A stretch of 64,000 nucleotides of DNA from Muriicola sp041358175 (GCF_041358175.1 NZ_JBGKBE010000008.1:1-64000), one strand, 5' to 3'; positions 1 to 8,211 are shown, counted from the first letter of the stretch. The notes: generated from the letters alone by a model not told the origin. Program-made: numbers and translations.

Positions 1-2
1 AT

Positions 3-71
3 CCTGATACTTTTGAGAATGAAAGCGACTCAAACGCAGTTTGGGTAAGCGACTTTGGAATAAAAAAATAG
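3..71 (+). CDS. C-terminal end of an unidentified protein (partial)
   Basis: An open frame enters from outside the window and reads PDTFENESDSNAVWVSDFGI followed by two lysines and a TAG stop. It is followed by a small hairpin and T-rich stretch, as expected for a gene end. The 22 visible residues are too few to name a family. The other two forward frames close earlier, but so short an open stretch could be chance. Confidence 0.3.
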   Translation, partial: PDTFENESDSNAVWVSDFGIKK

Positions 72-92
72 AACGCGATAGCGTTTACTTTT
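72..92 (+). terminator. Possible weak terminator after the leading partial gene
   Basis: A 5-bp stem, AACGC / GCGTT with a GATA loop, lies directly after the stop at 69-71 and is followed by TACTTTTT. The stem is short, so the call is tentative. Confidence 0.3.
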
Positions 93-95
93 TCA

Positions 96-220
96 CCTGC
101 CTGCCGGCAGACAGGTTTACCAGGAGGGTTTTATAGGATTCTGAAAATCCTATGAATCCAACATGGATCACGCCCCAGGCGTAATCCAGGAATATACAAG
201 CTTGCCTGCCTGAGGTAGGT
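96..220. repeat. Inverted repeats in the leading intergenic region
   Basis: The 381-base stretch before mlaE holds a near-palindrome at 96-115 (CCTGCCTGCCGGCAGACAGG), a perfect 8-bp hairpin at 133-153 (ATAGGATT / AATCCTAT) and a related CCTGCCTG copy at 203-212. I see no coding capacity beyond the partial gene at 3-71. The CCTGCCTG elements resemble dispersed intergenic repeats, but dispersal cannot be tested inside one window. Confidence 0.4.
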
Positions 221-308
221 ACCAAATTTCAATTTCCATTAAGCTTACTTTTTAATACAGAACCTGAATACTCCCATTTAATATTATCTAATTTACTACA
301 GCTGCTTT

Positions 309-352
309 ATGATACAGGTCATTCTGTACCCGGGCATTAAATTCTACTTTTG
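309..352 (+). promoter_or_regulatory. FNR-like site plus -7 element for the mla operon
   Basis: The palindrome ATGATACAGGTCAT (309-322) is centred 29.5 bp upstream of TACTTTTG (345-352), a perfect match to the Bacteroidetes -7 consensus TAnnTTTG. No good -33 TTG is present, which fits activator dependence with the site near -41.5. The mlaE start at 382 follows about 20 bases after the expected transcription start. One of eleven sites with this geometry in the window. Confidence 0.7.
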
Positions 353-381
353 ATAGTACCCTAATCTAACTAGCTGTAGTT

Positions 382-1164
382 ATGACAAGTACATTTAAAG
401 CAACAGCACAGTTACAGAACACTTTCAAGGAGATTGGAGAGCTATCGTATTTTGCCGCACGTTTTTTTAAAGTGTGTTTTCGGCCTCCGTTTGAGTTCAG
501 GGAATTTCTCAGGCAGTGTTATAACATGGGAAACCGCTCCCTAGTGCTCGTTCTGGTCACTGGCTTTATAATTGGTTTGGTCCTTACCCTTCAATCAAGA
601 CCCACCCTGCTTGAATTTGGAGCGGTTTCATGGATGCCCAATATGGTAGGGATATCAATAGTGAGGGAATTGGGTCCTGTGATTACCGCCTTGGTTTGCG
701 CCGGAAGGATCGCCTCCGGAATTGGGGCTGAACTGGGCTCTATGCGAGTGACTGAACAGATCGACGCAATGGAAGTATCGGGAACCAATCCCTTTAAATT
801 CCTGGTAGTTACCCGAATTCTTGCCACCACGCTAATGCTACCTATTTTAGTAGTCCTGGGCGATGCAGTTGCCCTTTATGGCTCAGCCCTTGTTGAGAAT
901 TTTAAGGGCAATGTCTCCTTTCTGCTGTATTTTAATACCGTTTTTGATGCCCTGTCTTATGGCGATCTGATTCCTGCAACCATAAAATCCTTCTTCTTTG
1001 GTTTTGCCATTGGCCTTGTCGGCTGCTTTAAGGGTTATTACAGTAAAAAAGGAACTGCAGGAGTGGGCATGGCAGCGAATACCGCCGTGGTATTCACCTC
1101 AATGCTACTATTTGTCATCGATTTTGTTGCCGTATTTATATCAGACATATTTTATGAATTGTAA
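382..1164 (+). CDS. mlaE: MlaE-family lipid ABC transporter permease
   Basis: The 260-residue protein is a full-length MlaE/Ttg2B-type inner-membrane permease, which with MlaF and MlaD moves phospholipid between inner and outer membranes and keeps outer-leaflet asymmetry. The family signature is around residues 95-160 (VRELGPVITALVCAGR, ELGSMRVTEQIDAM), with several hydrophobic segments before and after. The ATG follows a well-formed promoter at 345-352. Its TAA stop overlaps the ATG of the ATPase gene by one base, so the two are co-transcribed and probably translationally coupled. Whether the substrate is phospholipid or another lipid is not visible here. Confidence 0.9.
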   Translation: MTSTFKATAQLQNTFKEIGELSYFAARFFKVCFRPPFEFREFLRQCYNMGNRSLVLVLVTGFIIGLVLTLQSRPTLLEFGAVSWMPNMVGISIVRELGPVITALVCAGRIASGIGAELGSMRVTEQIDAMEVSGTNPFKFLVVTRILATTLMLPILVVLGDAVALYGSALVENFKGNVSFLLYFNTVFDALSYGDLIPATIKSFFFGFAIGLVGCFKGYYSKKGTAGVGMAANTAVVFTSMLLFVIDFVAVFISDIFYEL

Positions 1165-1946
1165 TGATTAAAGAGAAAGAAATAAAGAAAGATTCAAGGT
1201 CTCATAGCGCCCAGAAAGTTATTATCGACATTCAGGGCCTTTATAAGAGCTTCGGAGACAATCACGTGCTCAATGGTTTTCATATGCGCCTCTATGAAGG
1301 AGAGAACCTGGTGGTCATGGGGAAATCCGGATCGGGCAAATCTGTAATGATCAAATGCCTGGTCGGGTTGATGACTCCCGATGCCGGTTCCATCCTGGTA
1401 ATGGGGGAGGACATCAGCACATTAGATCAGGAATCCCTGGATGCCCTGCGCGCAAATATTGGATTCCTGTTTCAGGGAAGTGCCCTTTACGATTCTATGA
1501 CAGTGCGGGAAAACCTGGAATTTCCCATGCGGAGGCATCGCAGGAAAATGGGAAAAATCACCGATACGACGCCTTATGTTTTAGAGGCCCTTGAAAGTGT
1601 GGGCCTGGAACACACCATGGACCTTATGCCGGCCGAACTATCAGGAGGAATGAAAAGGAGGGTGGCCCTTGCGCGTGCCATCATTCTAAGGCCTAAAATT
1701 ATTTTTTACGATGAACCTACCAGCGGACTGGATCCTATCACCTCGAAAGAAATCATCGAACTCATGCGAAGTATTCAAAAAAAATACGGCACATCTTCAC
1801 TGATTATTACCCATGATGTGGATTGTGCCAGGGTAATTTCTGAACGTATGATATTGCTCGTGGATGGTATTAATTACGCCGAGGGTTCGTATAATGAACT
1901 TACACAATTGGATGATCCAAATGTTCAGGCATTTTTTAAAAAATAG
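1164..1946 (+). CDS. mlaF: MlaF-family lipid transport ATPase
   Basis: The 260-residue ABC ATPase powers the neighbouring MlaE permease. Walker A is GKSGSGKS at residues 53-60, the Q-loop lies near 104, the signature LSGGM is at 159-163, and Walker B with the catalytic Glu is IIFYDE at 179-184. The switch histidine is in IITHDVD near 217. The first 20 residues are a charged extension before the ABC fold. The gene lies between the permease (1-base overlap) and the MCE gene (3-base gap), the standard mlaFED unit in a Bacteroidetes order. Confidence 0.9.
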   Translation: MIKEKEIKKDSRSHSAQKVIIDIQGLYKSFGDNHVLNGFHMRLYEGENLVVMGKSGSGKSVMIKCLVGLMTPDAGSILVMGEDISTLDQESLDALRANIGFLFQGSALYDSMTVRENLEFPMRRHRRKMGKITDTTPYVLEALESVGLEHTMDLMPAELSGGMKRRVALARAIILRPKIIFYDEPTSGLDPITSKEIIELMRSIQKKYGTSSLIITHDVDCARVISERMILLVDGINYAEGSYNELTQLDDPNVQAFFKK

Positions 1947-1949
1947 GAA

Positions 1950-2924
1950 ATGGAAAAGTCAACAGTACAGAATATTAGATTAGGAGTCTTGGTGGTGCTT
2001 GGCACAGTGCTATTAGTAGTAGCCGCCTATCTAATCGGGAACAGACAAAATCTCTTTGGGAGTACCTTCCAGATAAACGCTGTTTTTAAGAACGTGAACG
2101 GACTGCAAAAAGGGAATAATGTGCGTTATTCAGGTATTGATATTGGTACCGTGAAGGACATAGAAATGACCAATGACACTACCATTGTTGTCTATATGAT
2201 CATACAGGAGAAAATGCTCTCACATATCAGGAAGAACGCTATTGCCAGTATAGGTTCAGACGGACTCGTAGGAAGTATGATCGTCAATATCGTACCGGGT
2301 AGGGAAGCAGGGCCTCCCATCTCATCGGGGGATCAAATTGCCTCCTACAGTAAAATCGGAGCTGAAGATATGCTGAGCACCCTCAATGTAACCAATGAAA
2401 ATGCGGCTATTTTAACGGCCGACCTGTTACAGGTAACGGAAGCCTTGAAAAATGGTAAAGGAACCTTTGGAAGATTGCTCAATGATACCATAATGTCTGA
2501 TAACTTATTGCAGACCTCTGCCAATCTTAAAGAATTAAGCACTCAGGCGAACATAATGCTTAAACAGCTCAATGAAATTGTAGCGAATATTGAATATGAA
2601 AACAGTGTGGCAGATGTCCTGACCAACGATTCTGTTTCAGGCCAACAGATGAAAAATATTCTTACCAACTTAGAATTGTCAAGTGTACAAATGGTTTCTG
2701 TTTCCCGCACTTTAGACAGTCTTTCAACACGTATTTACGAAGGAAAAGGCACAATAAATTATCTGGCTACCGACACTGTTTTTGTCAATCAATTACAACA
2801 TACCATGCAAAACATTGAAGAGGGGACATTACGTTTCAATGAAAACATGGAAGCGCTGAAACACAACTTCCTATTCAGACGTTATTTTAAAAAACTTGAA
2901 AAAGAGAAAGGGGGGAAGGAATAA
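1950..2924 (+). CDS. mlaD: MlaD-like MCE-domain substrate-binding protein
   Basis: The 324-residue protein has a single N-terminal transmembrane segment (about residues 9-28) followed by an MCE domain (about 37-115, with the NVRYSGIDIGTV core) and a long, mostly helical C-terminal half. MCE proteins form periplasmic rings that carry lipid from the MlaFE complex. It is longer than the roughly 180-residue E. coli MlaD, as is usual for Bacteroidetes members. It is the last gene of the operon; no strong terminator follows it. MlaA, MlaB and MlaC are not encoded nearby. Confidence 0.85.
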   Translation: MEKSTVQNIRLGVLVVLGTVLLVVAAYLIGNRQNLFGSTFQINAVFKNVNGLQKGNNVRYSGIDIGTVKDIEMTNDTTIVVYMIIQEKMLSHIRKNAIASIGSDGLVGSMIVNIVPGREAGPPISSGDQIASYSKIGAEDMLSTLNVTNENAAILTADLLQVTEALKNGKGTFGRLLNDTIMSDNLLQTSANLKELSTQANIMLKQLNEIVANIEYENSVADVLTNDSVSGQQMKNILTNLELSSVQMVSVSRTLDSLSTRIYEGKGTINYLATDTVFVNQLQHTMQNIEEGTLRFNENMEALKHNFLFRRYFKKLEKEKGGKE

Positions 2925-2987
2925 GAGAATGGGTTTAACGGTTTTTCTTTGCGCTCCGTGCATAAGATAGAATAAGACATAATTCTG

Positions 2988-3272
2988 TTAAAGCATGGAA
3001 GATCCGTTCTTTAAATGACCTCCTAACATTTTGTCACTCTGGTGCCTTTCCAGCTGATGCTCTAATAATAATCTCAGACTATCGAGATAGTCTTGCATAG
3101 TTTCCCTATCTATACTTGCCTGTTCAGATATGGGGATGGTCATCGGATTCTCATCCAAGAATCTATATAATTCGGGGAATTCCGTTTCGATATAATTGGT
3201 GAGCAGAATGATTTCGCCCAACAATTCCTGCATTGTTTTCATTGTAAAAAGCTTTTCATGAACAGAGTTCAC
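2988..3272 (-). CDS. Small soluble protein of unknown function
   Basis: The 94-residue protein has no signal peptide or membrane segment; it is acidic and predicted helical, with no recognised motif. An internal Met at residue 11 (MKTMQELLGEI) is an equally good start, giving 84 residues. Its upstream region carries an FNR-like site at 3375-3388 in the same geometry as the stress genes, which suggests induction under the same condition. It converges with the mla operon. I do not recognise a family. Confidence 0.6.
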   Translation of the reverse strand: MNSVHEKLFTMKTMQELLGEIILLTNYIETEFPELYRFLDENPMTIPISEQASIDRETMQDYLDSLRLLLEHQLERHQSDKMLGGHLKNGSSML

Positions 3273-3344
3273 TTCAACCAGTTTCGACGAAATATAATTC
3301 TAAAAAAAATGTATGTAAGCGACTTTGTTTTATAATCAACTTTG

Positions 3345-3388
3345 CTAAAATAATCTACACGGTATGAATTCTAAATGATTAAAATCAA
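3345..3388 (-). promoter_or_regulatory. FNR-like site plus -7 element for the 94-residue gene
   Basis: The site ATGATTAAAATCAA (3375-3388) is centred 29.5 bp upstream, on the minus strand, of TATTTTAG (3345-3352), a one-mismatch match to TAnnTTTG. It differs from the ATGAT-N4-ATCAT form only in the last base and is even closer to the classical FNR half-site ATCAA. Confidence 0.55.
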
Positions 3389-3462
3389 TTGACCTTAGAT
3401 TTTAGAAGGCCCAACTATATTCGAATTAACATGTTATTTATCAGGAGTTTAGTATTTGCCTT

Positions 3463-3837
3463 CTAATTTCTTCTTCTCCTGGAGTCCAAATTGCTTCGCC
3501 CTCTGTTTGCGTTGTTCTGTTCATCGTACCGTTTGATATCATCATCGTGGTAATTTCGAATTCTTTCATACCGCGATCTTCCTAAATCGTAGTTGCGATA
3601 CCTTGGTGGTAAGGTATTTCGCCTGACCCAAATGCCCCCATCGAGATAAATATAAGTCCGTGCAGACAAGTCATAATAAATACGGATATCGGGGAAATAT
3701 ACATATCTCACCAGTTCCAGCCTGTTGGGATAAAACCATGGAGGGGGTGGATTTCCAATTCGATGAGACACGATAACCGGGCCACAACTGCTCAAGCCCA
3801 GAAATACAAGAAGGAGTATTGCATATAACTTTTTCAT
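3463..3837 (-). CDS. Small lipoprotein with Tyr/Arg-rich body
   Basis: The 124-residue protein has a lipoprotein signal with lipobox LSSC at Cys18, so it is expected to be membrane-anchored on the periplasmic side. The mature part is rich in Tyr, Arg and Pro, with repeated aromatic-YxY patterns (VRYVYFPDIRIYYD, RTYIYLDGG), and ends in a basic tail (SRRRRN). I do not recognise a family. An FNR-like site and -7 element at 3857-3900 lie just upstream, linking it to the stress genes. The ATG at 3837 is followed directly by the signal peptide and is a secure start. Confidence 0.75.
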   Translation of the reverse strand: MKKLYAILLLVFLGLSSCGPVIVSHRIGNPPPPWFYPNRLELVRYVYFPDIRIYYDLSARTYIYLDGGIWVRRNTLPPRYRNYDLGRSRYERIRNYHDDDIKRYDEQNNANRGRSNLDSRRRRN

Positions 3838-3856
3838 TACATCTGATTTTATACTT

Positions 3857-3900
3857 CAAATAAACGAAATGATAATGCAGATGTAAATGATCTGTATCAT
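3857..3900 (-). promoter_or_regulatory. FNR-like site plus -7 element for the small lipoprotein
   Basis: The perfect palindrome-type site ATGATCTGTATCAT (3887-3900) is centred 29.5 bp upstream of TTTATTTG (3857-3864, minus strand), which keeps the TTTG of the -7 consensus. The expected transcript would start only about 10-15 bases before the ATG at 3837. Confidence 0.65.
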
Positions 3901-3995
3901 TCTGAGACCGTGCAAATAATAATTATAATCGCTTTTATAGAGTGATGATAATAGGAAAAGGTATGGCCCGTTAACGGAGAATTGAGCTGCGCATT

Positions 3996-5066
3996 TTATC
4001 CGAAATCGGCAATAAGTTTTAAGCCTTCTTTATTTAGTACAACCAGTTTTTTCTTTTCTCCTATTCCTATGAGGCCTTTACCTCTGAATTCAGATAGCGC
4101 CCGTATGGCTGTTTCAGTAGCAGTGCCAATTATTCCCGCAAAATCTTCCCTTGGAATATTGATGCCCCTATGTTCTTTATCTTCGATGATTCCCTTATCA
4201 TTAAGTTCGAGTAGTGCTTTTGCCGCTCGTTGTTTTACGGAAGAAAAGGCCATGTCTACCAATTGTTCCTGCAATTGTTCCAGATCGTTTGATATAAGAT
4301 TTATAAACTTCCTGGAAACCACTTTGTTGCTGTACACCAGTTTGGTAAAATCTTCTTTGGGGATACTCAGTAATTCTGCATTTTCAATAGCAGAAGCCGT
4401 TTCAATATAGGTGCCGTGGTTATTCAGAATGGAGAGTTGCCCGATAAAGTCTCCCTTTCCGTAGATGCCAGAAACCATCTCTTTGCCAGTTTCCGTTACT
4501 CGATATGTTTTTGCGTTTCCTTTTTGAATAAAATACAAATGATTTGCCGCCTCACCTTCCCTGTATATTTCCTCCTTGTCGCCAAACGTCTGCGTTTCCC
4601 GGTTTGCCGAGAGAAGTTCCATCCCCAGAAATTCCGAAACACCCTCAAAGAATGTATTAATACCTACCGCATTTTTCGTAAACTTCTTTTTTAAAAAATC
4701 ATTCTTCCTTAGCCTTAAATCTATTGCCTCCAATAATTCCTTTTCCTTTACAGGTTTGACGAGATAGTCATCAGCCCCATAGGACATCCCCGTTCTCATA
4801 TCCGTGATCTCACTTTTTGCCGTCAAAAAAATAAATGGGATACCTGCCGTTTTATCATCCTGGTTCAAAGTTTCAAGTACGGCATACCCATCTACTTCAG
4901 GCATCATGATATCACATATAATAATGTCGGGGCTATTTTCTTTGGCTTGGATAATACCGTCGGCCCCACCGTCAGCAGTAAAAACTTTATAGTCTGCAAA
5001 CTCGAGTAAGGCGGCCGTATTCTCAAGAACATCCCTGTTGTCTTCGATTAACAGTACTTTTCTCAT
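3996..5066 (-). CDS. Response regulator fused to a Crp/Fnr sensor and DNA-binding module
   Basis: The 356-residue protein has three parts: a receiver domain (1-120) with acidic pocket E8/D9, phosphoacceptor D52, T82 and K104; a cyclic-nucleotide-binding fold (about 145-240); and a Crp-type winged helix (about 268-350). The recognition helix TATETAIRALSEF has E318, T319 and R322 where FNR and CRP have the Glu and Arg that read the TGA/TCA core. There are no FNR-type N-terminal cysteines, so input presumably comes by phosphorylation from the kinase gene 51 bases upstream in the same operon. It is the best candidate regulator for the TGAY-N4-RTCA sites in this window. Ligand binding by the middle domain is unknown. 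Confidence 0.88.
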   Translation of the reverse strand: MRKVLLIEDNRDVLENTAALLEFADYKVFTADGGADGIIQAKENSPDIIICDIMMPEVDGYAVLETLNQDDKTAGIPFIFLTAKSEITDMRTGMSYGADDYLVKPVKEKELLEAIDLRLRKNDFLKKKFTKNAVGINTFFEGVSEFLGMELLSANRETQTFGDKEEIYREGEAANHLYFIQKGNAKTYRVTETGKEMVSGIYGKGDFIGQLSILNNHGTYIETASAIENAELLSIPKEDFTKLVYSNKVVSRKFINLISNDLEQLQEQLVDMAFSSVKQRAAKALLELNDKGIIEDKEHRGINIPREDFAGIIGTATETAIRALSEFRGKGLIGIGEKKKLVVLNKEGLKLIADFG

Positions 5067-5095
5067 CAGATTAACTTTTTTCTGGTTTTACTATT

Positions 5096-5109
5096 CCTCC
5101 CCAAGGAGG
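5096..5109. other. Small hairpin between kinase and regulator genes
   Basis: CCTCC / GGAGG with loop CCAA lies in the 51-base gap of the operon. It has no U-run in the direction of transcription. It might tune read-through or translation of the regulator gene; this is only a possibility. Confidence 0.25.
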
Positions 5110-5117
5110 TTTTGGAC

Positions 5118-7682
5118 TTAATTTTTATTCGATATAGGGAAAGTAACCCGGAAAATGCTGCCTTCTCCTTCTTCACTTGACACCCTGATGTTACCCCCCA
5201 TTAGTTCTGTATATTGTTTAACGATGTGCAACCCAAGGCCGGTACCGTGAATGTTCAAACTGTTTTTAGCTCTGAAAAACCTCTGAAATAGGTTTTGCTG
5301 TTCTTCCTTTGGAATCCCAATTCCCTGATCAATAATTTCAACGATTACACTTTCCCGATCTTTTTCTAGTCTGAGGGTTACATGCTGATTTTCATCAGAA
5401 TATTTAACGGCATTACTCAACAAATTATTAAGGATATGTCGCATCAGTTTGGGATCGAGGCAGACTTGAATTTCCTGAGTAGAAGAAATAATTTCCAGGG
5501 TTTGTCCAACTTTTTTATTGACCTCCATCTCCGCAAGTATCGCTTCTGATAATATAAGTAGGTCAAACCACTGATAACCAGGCGTAATGGCTCCTTCTTC
5601 GAGTTTGCCAAGGGAGAGAAAATCATTGAGGATGACTACTAAATTCTGGACATTGGATTTTATACGGTTGGTGTGTTTTAATCGGGCTTCTTCTTTCCCG
5701 GCCTCATTCTGTCTCTCAATTAGCGTAGCCGAGGAGAGGATAACACTCAAAGGTGTTCTGAATTCGTGCGAAGCCGTTGAAATGAAGCGGGATTTTAAAT
5801 CGTTGAGCTCCTGTTCCTTTTTCAGAGCTGTACGGATATTTTGCTCTGCCTTTTTATGCTCAGAAATATCATGGAAAACCATGAGGGCATGTGTAATTCC
5901 ATTTCCCCGGTCTCTCAGGGGAGTTGAATTTACCATATAACTCCTCCTTCTGTAGATAATTTCAAAACTCAAATGCGTTCCCTCCAGGGTGGCTCTCACA
6001 TGGTCTTTTATTATGGTTTTACGCTTTTTAGAAAATTTATCTAGGTCGTCAATACGAATCCTCTCAAATGGTTTTTTTTGCTTTCTAATATGCATTAAGG
6101 CGGTACCTTCGATATAGACAATTTCCATCTCCTTATTGATAAGAATAATTGCCCCTTTTGGAAAGTTTTGAGCAATAAGCGAAAAGATAGCCTCACTGGT
6201 TTTTGCCCTTTCTTCTGCTATTTTACGCTCTTGTATCTGGGTTTCCAGATCGGTGTTTAAAGCTTCAAGTCTTGTGACTGTCGAACTGAGATCCGCAGTG
6301 CGTTTTTCAACCGTTTTTTCCAATTCCTGCGCATAGAACTTCAATTGGTCCCGGCTATTATGTAATGCTGTCCTAACATTATTTTGTTCAATTGCCAGAC
6401 TCGCCAGTTGGGCTGCCTCCTTAATCAGCATTTTTTCTTCCGAACTGGGTGTTTTTACTTTTTTGCAATAAACGGATAGGGCGCCCAGATTTTCATGGCT
6501 GTGGGTGAGCATAGGAAAAGACCAGCATGCCTTTAGATCAGCACGAAAAGGAAATGCCTTGTGTTCTCGCCAGGAATTTTCCTTTGCCATGTCGGCCACC
6601 AGTATTTCTTTTTTCACATATGCCGCAATACCACAGGAACAGGATTTTGGATCAATGACAATTCCATTCAGGGCGCTTACAAAATCTGAAGGGAGTTTGG
6701 GGGCGGCCAGGATCTTTAAGTTCCGCATTTCTTCCTCAGCCATTAAAATAGCAACATAGGAGTCATTTAGACTATTTTCTAATAATTCTACAATTTTTAA
6801 TGCGATGTCTTCCAAAGGCTCATGTGCAACGATCATCTCCAGAATTGAATTCTTACTATCTTTAAACCACTCCTGTTTTTTACGCTCAGTAATGTCATTT
6901 TGAACGGCAATAAAATGAGTTAGTTCACCATTATCATTTCTTACGGGGGTTATGGACAGTTCGTTCCAGAAAAGGGTACCGTCTTTTTTATAATTGCGGA
7001 CTACTACCTTACAAGCTTCGCCATTTCTCAATGCAGCACGAACGATTTTAATTCCCTGCTGCTTCTTATCACCATTCTGTAGAAAATCACAGTTTTTACC
7101 AAATACTTCCTGCCTACTATACCCGGTGATCCTTTCAAATGCTTCATTGACATAGACAATTGGAAATCGTTCCATCTTGGCATCAGATATTACGATGCCT
7201 TTTTCAGCAACATTAAGTGCCCTGTTCCTGCTCTTCAGTACCTCTTCAACCTCTTTTTGCCTTGTGACGTCTTCTATAAATCCTTCCATACGGGTGATGG
7301 GACCACTTTTATCTGTAATCCCCATTCCGTGTTCACTTACCCATCTGATATTGCCTTCTGCATCAACAATTCTGTAATTCAGATGAAATTGCTGTTTTTC
7401 AGACAACGCTAGTTGTAATTTAGCGTAAACCTTTTCTTTATCATCCTGATGAATAATATCTGCCCATTTGATGGGATCAGGTTCATAGAATTGATCCGAT
7501 TTATACCCGCTAAGTTCAAAACATCCCTCACTGATAAATTCAATAGTCCGCTTAGAATCATTAAGGCAGCGGTACACCACCCCTGGAAGATTACTGACAA
7601 GTGTGCGGAGTTTCCGATTACTTTCAATAAGGGCCTTTTTTCCGTTTTGAGCTCCGGTATGTTGTAAATCGGAGTCTTTCAT
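5118..7682 (-). CDS. Soluble PAS-LOV-GAF-PAS sensor histidine kinase
   Basis: The 854-residue kinase has no membrane segment. Order: PAS (about 25-145), LOV-like PAS (about 165-267), GAF (about 280-435), a coiled-coil linker (445-495), PAS (about 500-610), HisKA with phosphoacceptor His639 in SHEFRTP, and HATPase (about 735-850) with NLLSNAVKYS, DQGIGIP and GTGLGLHIV. The second PAS carries the LOV signature GKNCDFLQ: Cys198 (adduct Cys), Gln202, Arg215, Asn230, Asn240 and Gln261 match the flavin contacts of Bacillus YtvA, with spacing identical from Cys198 to Asn240; the Arg after the Cys is Asp199. It likely senses blue light or flavin redox state. It is the first gene of an operon with the Crp-fused regulator, and a strong FNR-like promoter lies upstream. 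Confidence 0.9.
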   Translation of the reverse strand: MKDSDLQHTGAQNGKKALIESNRKLRTLVSNLPGVVYRCLNDSKRTIEFISEGCFELSGYKSDQFYEPDPIKWADIIHQDDKEKVYAKLQLALSEKQQFHLNYRIVDAEGNIRWVSEHGMGITDKSGPITRMEGFIEDVTRQKEVEEVLKSRNRALNVAEKGIVISDAKMERFPIVYVNEAFERITGYSRQEVFGKNCDFLQNGDKKQQGIKIVRAALRNGEACKVVVRNYKKDGTLFWNELSITPVRNDNGELTHFIAVQNDITERKKQEWFKDSKNSILEMIVAHEPLEDIALKIVELLENSLNDSYVAILMAEEEMRNLKILAAPKLPSDFVSALNGIVIDPKSCSCGIAAYVKKEILVADMAKENSWREHKAFPFRADLKACWSFPMLTHSHENLGALSVYCKKVKTPSSEEKMLIKEAAQLASLAIEQNNVRTALHNSRDQLKFYAQELEKTVEKRTADLSSTVTRLEALNTDLETQIQERKIAEERAKTSEAIFSLIAQNFPKGAIILINKEMEIVYIEGTALMHIRKQKKPFERIRIDDLDKFSKKRKTIIKDHVRATLEGTHLSFEIIYRRRSYMVNSTPLRDRGNGITHALMVFHDISEHKKAEQNIRTALKKEQELNDLKSRFISTASHEFRTPLSVILSSATLIERQNEAGKEEARLKHTNRIKSNVQNLVVILNDFLSLGKLEEGAITPGYQWFDLLILSEAILAEMEVNKKVGQTLEIISSTQEIQVCLDPKLMRHILNNLLSNAVKYSDENQHVTLRLEKDRESVIVEIIDQGIGIPKEEQQNLFQRFFRAKNSLNIHGTGLGLHIVKQYTELMGGNIRVSSEEGEGSIFRVTFPISNKN

Positions 7683-7741
7683 TGAAGGTATTAATTAGGG
7701 TTCGCAGGTATTCATTCAGAGATGAAACAGATGATTTTGAC

Positions 7742-7755
7742 ATGACAGCCATCAC
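7742..7755 (-). promoter_or_regulatory. Additional FNR-like site near the kinase start
   Basis: ATGACAGCCATCAC fits TGAY-N4-RTCA and lies 60 bases upstream of the kinase ATG, but no -7-like element is found 29.5 bp away. It lies downstream of the better promoter at 7853-7896 and could be a repressing or chance site. Confidence 0.35.
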
Positions 7756-7852
7756 CTGATCATTCTATTAAACTAAAAGGTCTTTTCCTCAAAGGAGCCT
7801 GAGCAATTTCCTTCCAGTTAAGATAGAAAGAACTTACAGCATGCACTTCTAT

Positions 7853-7896
7853 CAAAGATATGCCGTATTGTCCTACACAAAGCTGATATTTATCAT
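7853..7896 (-). promoter_or_regulatory. FNR-like site plus perfect -7 element for the kinase-regulator operon
   Basis: CTGATATTTATCAT (7883-7896) is centred 29.5 bp upstream of TATCTTTG (7853-7860, minus strand), an exact TAnnTTTG. The transcript would begin near 7846 and carry a leader of about 165 bases before the kinase ATG at 7682. This predicts autoregulation of the two-component system. Confidence 0.65.
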
Positions 7897-8211
7897 ATAT
7901 GTCGATATGTGTGAATGCGTTATACAGCTGCGTAAACTACAGGAAATCAATACTGGAATGGGTGGGAAAAACTAAAAGCAAAAGGTATTGGGAATTTCCA
8001 CAAAACAAAACACCCCCAAATCAAATCGACACTGAAAAACAGTACGTCAAACCTTGATAAGAGGGGCTGGCAATAGTGGGGATGATAAACTTACTCTAGT
8101 CTGTTTCAATGACTTTTTGTTTTTGTTATTTCGCTTCCGGAATTCATTACATTGAGTACCCTTTAACTAATTGAAAATAAGAGAGTTTACAGTAATTCGC
8201 CTGGTAAACTT
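7897..8211. other. Intergenic stretch with no gene seen
   Basis: Between the kinase promoter and the copper operon promoter I see no open frame with a plausible start, no RNA gene and no clear repeat. The base composition is AT-rich like other intergenic regions here. Confidence 0.5.

Noticed and set aside
45..3328. A 13-base repeat, GTAAGCGACTTTG, near 45 and 3315
   Set aside because: Repeats of this length are expected by chance in 64 kb and neither copy is placed like a control site.
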